A DNA stretch of 64,000 nucleotides from Ligilactobacillus salivarius DSM 20555 = ATCC 11741 (GTDB lineage Bacteria; Bacillota; Bacilli; Lactobacillales; Lactobacillaceae). The translations under genes were made by a program, and so were the position numbers. The DNA lies in assembly GCF_001435955.1 (NCBI RefSeq), contig NZ_AYYT01000006.1:19929-83928 (forward strand). The letters are read 5' to 3'. This document shows, in pieces, positions 24,697 to 33,773 of this stretch (position 1 is its first letter; every line of letters starts with the position of its first letter). Under the pieces are notes generated by a model. The model ran no database searches, was not told where the DNA came from, and saw nothing but the letters and a program-made list of their open reading frames with translations.

Positions 24697-26088
24697 TTAA
24701 CTATAAATAACAACAGGTTCATATTGTTCGACATTGTCGTAAATTTGACTAATTTGTGCAGGTCGAACGTTAACACAACCATGTGATCCATCAGTTAGAT
24801 AAGCTGTACTACTCCAGTTTTTACGCCAATCAGCATCGTGGAATCCACATCCATCTAAAGTAAATGGAGCCCAACGACTAACGGGACTTGCATAAGCACT
24901 GTTGTCGGCGTTTTTGCCTCGAAGTGTAGTATTAGTCTGTTTGTACATGATGTAGTACAAGCCAGTAGGAGTGTTGTAATTTCCATCGTTAGTACCAGTA
25001 ACGACACTAAGTGAAGCTACTTGAGTACCATTCTTATATACCCATACGTGTTGTTGGGAGATAGAAACTTCAACGTAAGAATTACCGATACCACTGTTGG
25101 ATGTAGTATTATATCCTAGACCATTTTCGGTATAACCTTCACCATAGATATCACTTTTGGCATTAAGGTTAGAATCACCTTTTTCAAAAGCAGTGGTGAT
25201 AGATCTTGTAGCCTTAATAGGACTAAGAGCCCATCCATAGGTACCCTTATCTAAGGTAATTTCAGAACCACCAGTTGTTTTGAATTTGAGATTCTTATCG
25301 AGTGTACTTTGACTGTCGTTGATATCATCAATTTTCTTCTTTAAATTAGCAGCATCATATTCATATTTTCCATCTACAATTTTAGCGGAATTAATAACAT
25401 CTTTAGCAGCTAAAGTATAAGTCTTATTTTGAACAGTGTAATTAACTTTTTGATCAGCTAATTTTTCTAATTTAGCTTTATCAGCTTGAACTTGCTTGCT
25501 ATCAGCACTAATTGGTTGAGTGTAGACAGTAGTAAGTTTTATTTGATTATCGCTAAATTGCTTATCATATTCTTGCATAATTTTATTAACATCGTATTGA
25601 TTACCTTTTTTAGCGTTAATAACATGGACAGAACCATTCTTTAACTCTGCATAGGCATCTTTAGGAGCTGTTCGACTAACGTTTAAACGTTCTAGTTCAC
25701 TTTTAACAGCTGCACGCAATTCGTTTTTACGATAAGAGTAATCACTATCGCCTTTAGCCTGATAGTCGTAACTGCGACCAGATGGGAAAAGGCTGAATTG
25801 CTTGTCAAAAATCTCTTGAACCTTTTCTTGAGAAACAGCATTAGTTGAATTGGTAGAGTCACTACCTTTAACAAGTAATTTTTCCCCTAGATATACATTG
25901 TTATTTAATTTAGTTGTTTTAAGTTTTTGCGTAGCTTTAGCAACTGACATTCCTCCAACTTTAACACCATTAATTTCAATATTACGATTGAAATGTTGCT
26001 TTTGATAGAAGAATGAGCCACCACAGATAAGGACCACAGCGCCTAAACCTGCAGCTAGCCATTTAGTTCCCTTCTTAATAAAAATCAC
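24697..26088 (-). CDS. Membrane-anchored L,D-transpeptidase (YkuD domain)
   Basis: 463-residue envelope protein. An N-terminal membrane segment (residues 9-27) anchors it; residues 30-310 form a long extracellular region with VGGMSVAKATQKL, typical of the peptidoglycan-binding (PG_binding_4) repeats of this family. The C-terminal YkuD domain holds the catalytic motif SHGCVNVRP with Cys438 and the upstream His in GFHDADWR. It would form 3-3 cross-links or attach proteins to peptidoglycan. Start is GTG at 26088 and no well-spaced Shine-Dalgarno precedes it; GGGGTG overlaps the start, so the true first codon is uncertain by a few residues. Confidence 0.88.
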   Translation of the reverse strand: MIFIKKGTKWLAAGLGAVVLICGGSFFYQKQHFNRNIEINGVKVGGMSVAKATQKLKTTKLNNNVYLGEKLLVKGSDSTNSTNAVSQEKVQEIFDKQFSLFPSGRSYDYQAKGDSDYSYRKNELRAAVKSELERLNVSRTAPKDAYAELKNGSVHVINAKKGNQYDVNKIMQEYDKQFSDNQIKLTTVYTQPISADSKQVQADKAKLEKLADQKVNYTVQNKTYTLAAKDVINSAKIVDGKYEYDAANLKKKIDDINDSQSTLDKNLKFKTTGGSEITLDKGTYGWALSPIKATRSITTAFEKGDSNLNAKSDIYGEGYTENGLGYNTTSNSGIGNSYVEVSISQQHVWVYKNGTQVASLSVVTGTNDGNYNTPTGLYYIMYKQTNTTLRGKNADNSAYASPVSRWAPFTLDGCGFHDADWRKNWSSTAYLTDGSHGCVNVRPAQISQIYDNVEQYEPVVIYS

Positions 26089-26285
26089 CCCATATAAAAA
26101 CTATCTGTAAAACATAAAGTACACAATCTAATCTCTCTAATTAATATTATATACATTAAATTAACAATTTGTTAGTACAAAGTATTAAAATTCTGCGAAA
26201 AGCAGATTTTTTGACATTAATCTCTATAGGGACTATAATCTTTTTATTTCAAAAAAGTCTACACAAGGACTAATTTTAGTTTGAG

Positions 26286-26735
26286 GTGAGTATTACGAAA
26301 GATGAAGTCCAAACATTAACGTCAAGATTAGATTTATTGATTGCTAAAGGTGCTAGAGAATACAAGGATTGGAACCAAAAACATGGGTTAACTGATTATC
26401 GTAGTGTGATTTTATATGAGTTACTTTTACATACGAGATTAACTCAAAAACAAATTGTAGAAAGAACTAATCTCCCTAAACAATCAATTAATAAAGGAAT
26501 CTTACAACTAAGAGATGAAGGTTATCTTACTTTAGAACAAGATGAAAAGGATAATCGAGTAAAATATTGTTTTTTAACAGAGGAAGGTGAGGAGTATGCG
26601 AGGGTAAAAATCCAACCATTACTAGATATTGAAGAAAAAATTATTATGAAAATGGGAAAAAAGAAAATAGAACAATTAAATGAATTACTAGAAGAATGGA
26701 ATTTAAATTTCAAAAAATACAAAGATGAAGAATGA
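26286..26735 (+). CDS. MarR-family transcriptional regulator
   Basis: 149-residue winged-helix regulator. The recognition region reads RLTQKQIVERTNLPKQSINKGILQL, followed by the wing GYLTLEQDEKDNRVKYCFLTEEG, a classical MarR DKRxK-type wing. Its stop overlaps the region of the ABC exporter start (TGA then AGAGGT), so it is the first gene of an operon with the two transporter genes and probably represses it. Start: the only conventional in-frame codon is GTG 26286, but it sits inside GAGGTGAG, which itself looks like a ribosome binding site for an ATT codon six bases on. Confidence 0.85.
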   Translation: MSITKDEVQTLTSRLDLLIAKGAREYKDWNQKHGLTDYRSVILYELLLHTRLTQKQIVERTNLPKQSINKGILQLRDEGYLTLEQDEKDNRVKYCFLTEEGEEYARVKIQPLLDIEEKIIMKMGKKKIEQLNELLEEWNLNFKKYKDEE

Positions 26736-26746
26736 GAGGTAAGAAG

Positions 26747-28480
26747 ATGCAGATTTTGATGGCACATTTTAAGAACTATAAAAAAGAAGTTCTTAGTGCA
26801 ATTATTTCAATTTTTATTGTCGCATTTGTCGCGGTTTGGCAACCGAGATTACTGCAATATGTGCTGACTGCAATAGTGCAAGACAATCAAGTAGAAGTTA
26901 GAAACTACGGAATTCAATTAATAATTTTGGCTCTTGTGGGGATTATCGCTGGGATTGTTAATGTCTACTCGGCTGCTAGAGTGGCACAGGGTGTAACCAG
27001 TGATTTGCGTGAAGAAGTGTACACGAAGATTCAAAATTTTTCTTTTGGAAATATTGAGAAATTTTCCACTGGTAGCTTAGTGGTACGTCTAATTAATGAT
27101 ATGAACCAAGTTACTAATATGATTATGACCATATTTATGCAAGTTTTCCGGGTACCTTTAATTTTAGTTGGTGCTTTTATTTTGGGAATAATAACCGTTC
27201 CTCGCTTATGGTGGCTAGAAGTTCTGATGGTTGTCTTAATCATGGGAATAACGGCAATTATTTTCAAAAAGCTGGGATCTTTATTCGATAAAGTCCAAAA
27301 TTTAATGGATAAGATCAATACGCAGGCTAAAGAAAATTTACAAGGTGTCCGTGTAGTTAAATCTTTTAATCAAGAGGGACAAGAGATTAATAAATTTAAT
27401 CAAACTTCCGATACGTTAAATAACGTTAATTTAAAGATAGGGTACCTTTTTTCAACGGTTATTCCATCATTTGAATTAATTGCGTATGTTATTATTGCGG
27501 CTGCGATTTACTTAATCGGTGGTTCAATTCTCGAACATCCAAGTGATATTGCAGTGATTAGTTCCTATGTAACATATATTATGCAACTATTGTATGCCAT
27601 TATGATCGGTAGCTTTGTAATGTCTATTTTCGCTCGTGGGGGCGTTTCTTTAAAACGTATTAAAGAAGTTCTTGAGACTCAACCTGATGTTGTCTTTAAA
27701 GATGATATACCTGCAGAAGAACTGGATGGGGATGTTGAATTTGACAATGTTACTTTTGCTTATCCAGATGCAGACAAACCAATCTTAAAGAATATCTCTT
27801 TTAAAGTTAAATCAGGCGAAATGGTGGGAATTGTTGGTGCGACTGGTTCAGGGAAATCTAGTTTAGCTCAATTATTGCCACGTTTATACGATCCAACTGA
27901 AGGAACAGTTAGGATTGGCGGACATGATTTACGTGATGTGAATGAGAAGTCATTACGTGATACTGTGTCGTATGTTTTACAAAGAGCAATTCTATTTTCA
28001 GGTACAATTGCTAGCAATTTGCGTCAAGGAAAAGCCGACGCTACTAATTATGAATTAGAGCGTGCATCGCAAATCGCACAAGCACAAGAATTTATCAGTC
28101 GTTACAAAGATACTTTTGATCACGAAGTAGAAGAACGTTCATCTAACTTTTCAGGTGGACAGAAACAACGTCTTTCAATAGCTAGAGGTGTAGTTGGAAA
28201 ACCTAAGATTTTAATTTTAGATGATTCAACTTCAGCTCTAGACGCTAAATCTGAAAAGCTAGTTCAAGAGGCTTTAGAAAAAGAATTAAAAGATACGACA
28301 ACATTTATTATTGCTGAAAAGATTGTGTCAGTAATGAATGCAGATAAGATTATTGTTTTGGATAATGGTAGATTGGTGGCTCAGGGAACTCATCAAGAAT
28401 TACTAGAAAATTCACCAATTTATCAAGAAATTTATGCAACTCAAAAAGCACGAGAAAAGGCAGGTGATATCATTGAGTGA
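26747..28480 (+). CDS. Heterodimeric ABC multidrug exporter, subunit with degenerate ATPase site
   Basis: 577-residue half transporter: six membrane helices (about residues 10-300), then an ATPase domain. Walker A is GATGSGKSS and the signature is FSGGQKQRLS, both intact. Walker B ends ILDDSTSALD, with Asp in place of the catalytic Glu, and the switch region reads FIIAEKIVSV, lacking the usual His. These changes mark the non-hydrolysing site of heterodimeric exporters such as LmrCD and TM287/288. Start ATG 26747 follows AGAGGT by six bases. The partner gene overlaps its end by eight bases. Confidence 0.9.
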   Translation: MQILMAHFKNYKKEVLSAIISIFIVAFVAVWQPRLLQYVLTAIVQDNQVEVRNYGIQLIILALVGIIAGIVNVYSAARVAQGVTSDLREEVYTKIQNFSFGNIEKFSTGSLVVRLINDMNQVTNMIMTIFMQVFRVPLILVGAFILGIITVPRLWWLEVLMVVLIMGITAIIFKKLGSLFDKVQNLMDKINTQAKENLQGVRVVKSFNQEGQEINKFNQTSDTLNNVNLKIGYLFSTVIPSFELIAYVIIAAAIYLIGGSILEHPSDIAVISSYVTYIMQLLYAIMIGSFVMSIFARGGVSLKRIKEVLETQPDVVFKDDIPAEELDGDVEFDNVTFAYPDADKPILKNISFKVKSGEMVGIVGATGSGKSSLAQLLPRLYDPTEGTVRIGGHDLRDVNEKSLRDTVSYVLQRAILFSGTIASNLRQGKADATNYELERASQIAQAQEFISRYKDTFDHEVEERSSNFSGGQKQRLSIARGVVGKPKILILDDSTSALDAKSEKLVQEALEKELKDTTTFIIAEKIVSVMNADKIIVLDNGRLVAQGTHQELLENSPIYQEIYATQKAREKAGDIIE

Positions 28481-30254
28481 TACTAGAAAATCGTTAAGAT
28501 ACTTTATTAAGTATTTAAGACCTTACTGGAAAGGAATTACGCTGGTAGTGCTATTTACAATCATTTTTACGTGGGCGCAAGTTGAAGCTCCACATTACTT
28601 AGGTTTGGCACTTACAGCATTAACAAAATATGTAGAACAGTATTTCAATCCAGCTACTAGGGCAACAGCATCAATGGATGATTTCTACCAAGCTTTGAAA
28701 TTAATGCTGATTTTCTTTATTTTAAACGCGATTATCATGCTATTTACATGGGTTATTACCTCAAGATTTAATGCTCATTCAACTAATAATATGCGTGAAA
28801 ACTTATTTAGTAAGTTGCAGAAGATGACAATTAAGTATTTTGATACGCATCAAGATGGAAAGATATTGTCATTGTTTAACTCAGATTTGGATAATATCTT
28901 TAATGCGATGAACAATGCGGTATTTGAAGTTATTTCGCAAACAGCACTGTTTATTGGAACGATATGGATGATGTTCAGAATTGATGTTAGATTAGCTTTA
29001 GTAACAGTGGCCTCAACTCCATTTGTTGTAGTTTTGAGTTGGATAATTATGAGAAAGGCACGCAAGTATTTAGATGCTCAACAAGATGAAATTAGTAATC
29101 TAAATGGCTACATTAATGAACAAATTAATGGTCAGAAAGTAATTATCACAAATGGGTTACAAGAAGAATCAGTTGAAGGATTTAAAGTTTACAATAAAAA
29201 AGTTCGCGATGCGATGTTTAAAGGACAATTCTATTCCGGAATTCTTTTCCCAATGATGCAAGGTCTATCAGTATTGAACCTATCTATTGTGATTGCGATG
29301 GGTTCATTATGGGTGGTTGACGGAACTTATAGTAGAGCAGTTGGTTTAGGGTTAATTGTGACTTTCGTACAGTATTCACAGACTTATTTCCAACCTTTAA
29401 CTCAGTTAACTTCTATTTATTCCATGATCCAATTAGCACTGACAGGTGGTAGACGTCTAGCAACAATTGAAGAACAAGCTGAAGAAAATCAAGTTCCAAC
29501 AGGACAAGAACTTAAGTCACTTGAAAAAGGAGTTAAGTTAGAAGATGTTCACTTTGGATACAATGAAAACAAGGAAATTTTGCATGGAATTAATATTTCT
29601 GTGAATAAAGGTGAGTCAGTGGCATTAGTTGGTCCAACTGGTTCTGGGAAAACTACCGTAATGAACCTATTGAACCGTTTCTATGATGTTACAGGTGGAA
29701 AAGTAACTTTTGATGATGTAGATGTCAGAGATTTAACTTTAGAATCACTTCGTAATAATGTAGGAATTGTTTTACAGGATTCAATTCTCTTTTCAGGAAC
29801 TGTGGCAGATAATATTAAGTATGGCAAACCAAATGCCAGCCAAAAAGAAATAGAAGAAGCGGCTAAACAAGCTAATATTCATGATTTTATTATGACTCTA
29901 CCACAAGGATATAATACTGAAATTAACGATGAAAATTCCGTCTTTTCAACTGGTCAGAAGCAGTTAATTTCAATCGCAAGAACAATATTAACTAATCCAC
30001 CATTCTTGATTTTGGATGAGGCAACCTCAAACGTTGATACTGTAACTGAAGAAAAGATCCAAAAGGCGATGGATGCAGTGATTGCTGGTAGAACAAGTTT
30101 TGTGATTGCGCATAGATTAAAGACTATTATTAATTCTGATAAGATTGTGGTATTGAAGGATGGTAAAGTCTTAGAAGAAGGCAATCATGAAGAATTATTG
30201 AAAGAAAAAGGTTTCTACTATAATCTATACACAAACCAGATGGCATTTGAATAA
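28473..30254 (+). CDS. Heterodimeric ABC multidrug exporter, catalytic subunit
   Basis: 593-residue half transporter with six helices and an ATPase domain. Walker A GPTGSGKTT, Walker B LILDEATSNVD with catalytic Glu, and switch His in FVIAHRLKTI are intact. The signature is altered to FSTGQKQLIS, which fits: it faces the degenerate site of the partner. Start is TTG 28473, five bases after AGGTGAT and overlapping the partner's stop. The pair would pump out hydrophobic drugs; regulation by the upstream MarR-type gene is likely. A terminator follows. Confidence 0.9.
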   Translation: MSDTRKSLRYFIKYLRPYWKGITLVVLFTIIFTWAQVEAPHYLGLALTALTKYVEQYFNPATRATASMDDFYQALKLMLIFFILNAIIMLFTWVITSRFNAHSTNNMRENLFSKLQKMTIKYFDTHQDGKILSLFNSDLDNIFNAMNNAVFEVISQTALFIGTIWMMFRIDVRLALVTVASTPFVVVLSWIIMRKARKYLDAQQDEISNLNGYINEQINGQKVIITNGLQEESVEGFKVYNKKVRDAMFKGQFYSGILFPMMQGLSVLNLSIVIAMGSLWVVDGTYSRAVGLGLIVTFVQYSQTYFQPLTQLTSIYSMIQLALTGGRRLATIEEQAEENQVPTGQELKSLEKGVKLEDVHFGYNENKEILHGINISVNKGESVALVGPTGSGKTTVMNLLNRFYDVTGGKVTFDDVDVRDLTLESLRNNVGIVLQDSILFSGTVADNIKYGKPNASQKEIEEAAKQANIHDFIMTLPQGYNTEINDENSVFSTGQKQLISIARTILTNPPFLILDEATSNVDTVTEEKIQKAMDAVIAGRTSFVIAHRLKTIINSDKIVVLKDGKVLEEGNHEELLKEKGFYYNLYTNQMAFE

Positions 30255-30263
30255 AATGAAAAG

Positions 30264-30296
30264 ATAGGTATGGACGAGTTTCCATGCCTATTTTTT
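30264..30296 (+). terminator. Terminator after the ABC exporter operon
   Basis: ATAGGTATGGA pairs with TCCATGCCTAT (one G-T) around a 6-base loop, followed by six T. Confidence 0.88.
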
Positions 30297-30372
30297 AGTT
30301 ATAAATTTTATTGTTAAAAGGATTATTTTAGTATAGACTAAATGTTATGAATGAATAGATAGGGGTATAAAA

Positions 30373-31104
30373 ATGAAGAAAAAACTATTTAAAACATTAT
30401 TACTTTTAAGTATTGTGACATTTTCAGGGAGTTTATTGAGTGCGTGTGGTAAAGACGATTCTCAAAATACAAGCGTAAAAAGGACTAAAAAGATATCTAC
30501 CACAACTTCTTCAGAAGATAAATCAAAAGAAAAAGTAGCAAGCAGTAGTGAAGAAAGTACAAGTAGTATTGAAAGTAGTTCTAGTGAGGATGAGAATAAT
30601 AGCTCATCTGATGTAGAAAATACAGACTATGGAAAAGTTACTACAATAAAAGAAAGAGAAACTAATAAGCAAATTACACAAGGTGACTTATCTATAGTTA
30701 TAAAAAATGTAAAGATATTAAAATATGAAGCTAAAGATAGAGATCAATTAGATTCAGCAAATTTTGAAAATGTAAAGAATCCGTACTATGTTGTTCAATT
30801 TAGTTATGATATAACAAATAATAGTAATAAGAAATTGGATTTATTAGGGGTCTCAGCAGTAGATGTAGATTCAAAAGAGCTAGGACAAATAATAACTTTG
30901 CATGATAATGAAGATATTGATGATGCTGATATACCAATTAGAGTAAATCCAGGAGTTACAAAAACTGTTACATGTCAAGGATTATTGAAAGAAGATATGC
31001 TTGGTTCACTAAACAAATTATCCGTAACATTTGGTGAAGTAGAAGATAAAGATTATAATACTGTTACTGAAGAAGCAGATCCAACTTCTGTAGATATTAA
31101 CTAA
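30373..31104 (+). CDS. Lipoprotein with DUF5067/DUF4352-like domain
   Basis: 243-residue secreted lipoprotein. The signal peptide ends in the lipobox LLSAC with Cys25 as lipidation site. Residues 40-90 are a Ser/Glu/Lys-rich linker, a typical cell-wall spacer. Residues 95-235 form a beta-rich domain (NKQITQGDLSIVIKNVKI ... YYVVQFSYDITNNSNKKLDL ... VNPGVTKTV) like the immunoglobulin-fold DUF4352/DUF5067 domains of Gram-positive lipoproteins. An inverted repeat TTTAGT-ATAG-ACTAAA lies about 30 bases upstream. It precedes a zinc-ribbon ATPase gene by 16 bases, suggesting an operon. No molecular function is known. Confidence 0.78.
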   Translation: MKKKLFKTLLLLSIVTFSGSLLSACGKDDSQNTSVKRTKKISTTTSSEDKSKEKVASSSEESTSSIESSSSEDENNSSSDVENTDYGKVTTIKERETNKQITQGDLSIVIKNVKILKYEAKDRDQLDSANFENVKNPYYVVQFSYDITNNSNKKLDLLGVSAVDVDSKELGQIITLHDNEDIDDADIPIRVNPGVTKTVTCQGLLKEDMLGSLNKLSVTFGEVEDKDYNTVTEEADPTSVDIN

Positions 31105-31120
31105 GAGAGATGAGGCTTAG

Positions 31121-32905
31121 ATGAATTTTTGTATTTTTTGTGGAAATAAGTTGATTGGGAATGAAGTGTTTTGCCCCAAATGTGGTAAAAGACTAGATAA
31201 TATTCATATTGAAGTTCCTGTAAAAAAATTAATTCAAGACGAACTAAAGGATATTAAGAAGTCTTCACTTAATGAAGAAAAAGAATTCGTGAATGAAAAA
31301 AATACTCTAAAAGATAAAACTAAGAATCATACAGTAAAAGAAATACAGAATGTAACAAGAGATAGCTCAATAGAAGATAAAGAGATGTCTGTATTAACAG
31401 ATGAACGAGAAATAGTAGAGGATCCGCAAAATATAGCGATAAAAAGAGATAATTTTGAAACTAAAAATCATATAGTAGAAGAAAAACAAAGTATTGAAAA
31501 AGATAATTCAGTAAAAAACAATGATATATCTGTATCGCCAGATAAGCAAGAAAAGGTAGAAAAACTACAAAATACAACTATTGAAGAAAATAAAGATGAA
31601 GTTAAAGATTATATAGTAAAAAAGGGTCAAAATACAGTAGAGAGTACTTCGAATAGAAAGGGAAGTATACAAACTTCAAGAGATGATAAAATTTCTACTT
31701 TTAGTAATATAAAAAATGATAAGCCAAAAAATATAGACAAAGTAGATAATTTGATGGTGGATTCTTCTATAAAGAAAAGTTCAGATACAGGAAGATTGTC
31801 TACTAATACTCGAATATATCTAGGTAAAAGACTTACAGGAAATAAGAAAATATATTGGGAGTATGGTAATCCACAACTACCTAATAAGCATATGCTTGTT
31901 ACAGGAAAATCTGGACAAGGTAAAACATATTTCTTGCAGACTATTATGTGGGAATTAAGTAAGAATAAAGTTAGTTCTTTAGTAATAGATTACACAGATA
32001 GTTATTTAAATAATGAGTTAGATGATGACTTTAAAAATAAAATGGGTAAAAAATTAAAAGAAGTTATTGTATATCAAGAAAAACTCCCTATAAATCCTTT
32101 TAAGATACAAAAGAGATTTTTGCCAGGATTAGTATTAACAGAAACTCCTGAAGATATGGTAGATAGAATTATTGAAGTTCTTGATTTTATTTTTCATTTA
32201 GGAATTCAACAAAAGTCACTAGCTAGAAGAATTATGTTGAAGGGATATAAAAATAATCCTACTGATTATACATTGACCCAGTTTAAGGAACAGCTATTAG
32301 AAACAAATTCTGGTGAAAATGTCTACAGTAGAATGTCTGTCTTACTAGATAGAGATCCTTTTACATATCAAAGTTCATTTGATTGGTCTAAGGTATTTAA
32401 TTATGAAGGTACTGTTACAATATTGCAGATGGTGCAGTATCAAAGACAAATACAAAATACAATGATAGAATTTTTGTTATGGGATTTATTTTATCATTCT
32501 CAAACTAAAAAGGATGGAACAATTTATCCTATATTTTTGGATGAGATACAAAATCTTAATTTTTCATCATCATCGCCAACAGTAAAAATTCTAAGAGAAG
32601 GTAGAAAGTTTGGATGGTCTGGAATTTTTGCTACACAAGCAATGAGTAGTATAAAAGGTGAAGTAGATGCTCTATATAATGCAGCAGAACAAATACATTT
32701 CTTGCCACCAGAAGATCAAGTATCATCACTAGCAGGCTATATAGCACCTAATGCTAAAGAAAAGAACATATTTGAAGCAAGATTAACAAGGTTAAAGAAG
32801 GGTCAGTGTATAATGAGTGGACCAATTTTAGACACTGACTTAGACACAAAAAATCTAATTAATACTAACAAAATGATAAGTATCGATTCATTTGAAAATA
32901 GATAA
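31121..32905 (+). CDS. Zinc-ribbon protein with HerA/FtsK-like (DUF87) ATPase domain
   Basis: 594 residues in three parts. Residues 1-25 are a zinc ribbon with two CxxC pairs (CIFC and CPKC). Residues 30-230 are a charged Lys/Glu/Asp-rich region with two tandem 47-residue repeats (67-113 and 114-160) and a partial third. Residues 235-594 are a RecA-fold ATPase with Walker A GKSGQGKT (262-269), Walker B PIFLDE (470-475) and a FGWSGIFATQAMSS motor motif like HerA, VirB4 and FtsK proteins. No membrane helix or nuclease domain is seen. Context: a lipoprotein gene upstream and a convergent zinc-ribbon membrane protein gene downstream. A DNA- or protein-translocating motor is plausible, but the role is unknown. 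Confidence 0.75.
   Translation: MNFCIFCGNKLIGNEVFCPKCGKRLDNIHIEVPVKKLIQDELKDIKKSSLNEEKEFVNEKNTLKDKTKNHTVKEIQNVTRDSSIEDKEMSVLTDEREIVEDPQNIAIKRDNFETKNHIVEEKQSIEKDNSVKNNDISVSPDKQEKVEKLQNTTIEENKDEVKDYIVKKGQNTVESTSNRKGSIQTSRDDKISTFSNIKNDKPKNIDKVDNLMVDSSIKKSSDTGRLSTNTRIYLGKRLTGNKKIYWEYGNPQLPNKHMLVTGKSGQGKTYFLQTIMWELSKNKVSSLVIDYTDSYLNNELDDDFKNKMGKKLKEVIVYQEKLPINPFKIQKRFLPGLVLTETPEDMVDRIIEVLDFIFHLGIQQKSLARRIMLKGYKNNPTDYTLTQFKEQLLETNSGENVYSRMSVLLDRDPFTYQSSFDWSKVFNYEGTVTILQMVQYQRQIQNTMIEFLLWDLFYHSQTKKDGTIYPIFLDEIQNLNFSSSSPTVKILREGRKFGWSGIFATQAMSSIKGEVDALYNAAEQIHFLPPEDQVSSLAGYIAPNAKEKNIFEARLTRLKKGQCIMSGPILDTDLDTKNLINTNKMISIDSFENR
31319..31600 (+). repeat. Two tandem 141-base coding repeats in the ATPase gene
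   Basis: They encode 47-residue units starting TKNHTVKEIQN and TKNHIVEEKQS with matching spacing (DSSIEDKEMSV / DNSVKNNDISV; IVEDPQNIAIK / KVEKLQNTTIE). A partial third unit starts VKDYIVKKGQN. Confidence 0.7.
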
Positions 32906-32950
32906 GAATTAAGTAATATGCTATTTGAAATAGAGTGAAAAAGTATAATC

Positions 32951-33000
32951 AAAAATCGTCAAAGATTTCGTTATTCAAAACGTATCTTTGACGATTTTTT
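32951..33000. terminator. Bidirectional terminator between the convergent zinc-ribbon genes
   Basis: AAAAATCGTCAAAGAT/ATCTTTGACGATTTTT, a perfect 16-bp stem with a 17-base loop and T runs on both strands. Confidence 0.92.
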
Positions 33001-33011
33001 AATCTTGAAAA

Positions 33012-33641
33012 TTATTTTACTTTTTCTAAAATAATTTTTTGATAAGTATTTTTATTAAATATGGAACTATTAGCAACTCCTGGAATATAACCAAGTATTT
33101 TAACTTTTGCTGTGTAAGTTCCATCATTGTACTGTAAATCTTTTAGAAAGATAGTAAGGGTATGGTCACCGATAACTTCACTAATATATAAATAGTCATC
33201 AGTTACAGTATATTTAGAATTTAATCCTTCATAAAACACACCTTTTTCAGCAGATGATTTGGCATCAACTAATGAAACTGTTTTAGTTTTATCATCTATG
33301 CTAAAGTATAGGTTTTTAACTTTGCTTTCAGAATTAATAGCAGATACTTTAAAAGTAGGTTCGTCTTGTAAAAATTGATTAAAGGATGGAGAACTATTTA
33401 AAGAGAAAAATATAAAAATAAGAATCAAAATGACAATAGTCCAAATAACTTTGCCTTTCTTGCTTTTAATACTGAATGCAGGTAAAAATTTTTTTAATGG
33501 ATTGAAAAGTACATGTGGAGATAAGAAATATTTTTTACTCTTAGAGCTGGTGTTGACTGTTTTCTTGATTTCTGAACCACAATAAGCACAGAATTCAGCA
33601 TTTTCAGGTAATTTAGTACCACATTTATCACAAGTAATCAT
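33012..33641 (-). CDS. Zinc-ribbon membrane protein of unknown function
   Basis: About 209 residues. It starts with a zinc ribbon (MITCDKCGTKLPENAEFCAYCG, two CxxC pairs), then a basic linker, one membrane helix (KVIWTIVILILIFIFFSL, about residues 65-82) and a C-terminal extracellular domain of about 125 residues rich in beta strands. The layout, cytoplasmic ribbon with outward sensor-like domain, is common in Lactobacillaceae. Start chosen at ATG 33641, seven bases after GGGGGAG; ATG 33647 is too close to that site. It is convergent with the zinc-ribbon ATPase gene, and the similar N-terminal ribbons hint at related roles. Confidence 0.72.
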   Translation of the reverse strand: MITCDKCGTKLPENAEFCAYCGSEIKKTVNTSSKSKKYFLSPHVLFNPLKKFLPAFSIKSKKGKVIWTIVILILIFIFFSLNSSPSFNQFLQDEPTFKVSAINSESKVKNLYFSIDDKTKTVSLVDAKSSAEKGVFYEGLNSKYTVTDDYLYISEVIGDHTLTIFLKDLQYNDGTYTAKVKILGYIPGVANSSIFNKNTYQKIILEKVK

Positions 33642-33773
33642 AATCATGCTCCCCCTTAGATATAGTATAATTATACGAATAAGGTAAAGGAGTAGCAATA
33701 AATTTTTTAGATTATAAGCTTAGCTATGATATAGTAGAAAATGTAAAACGGTAACAAAGGAATGGAAATTAAT

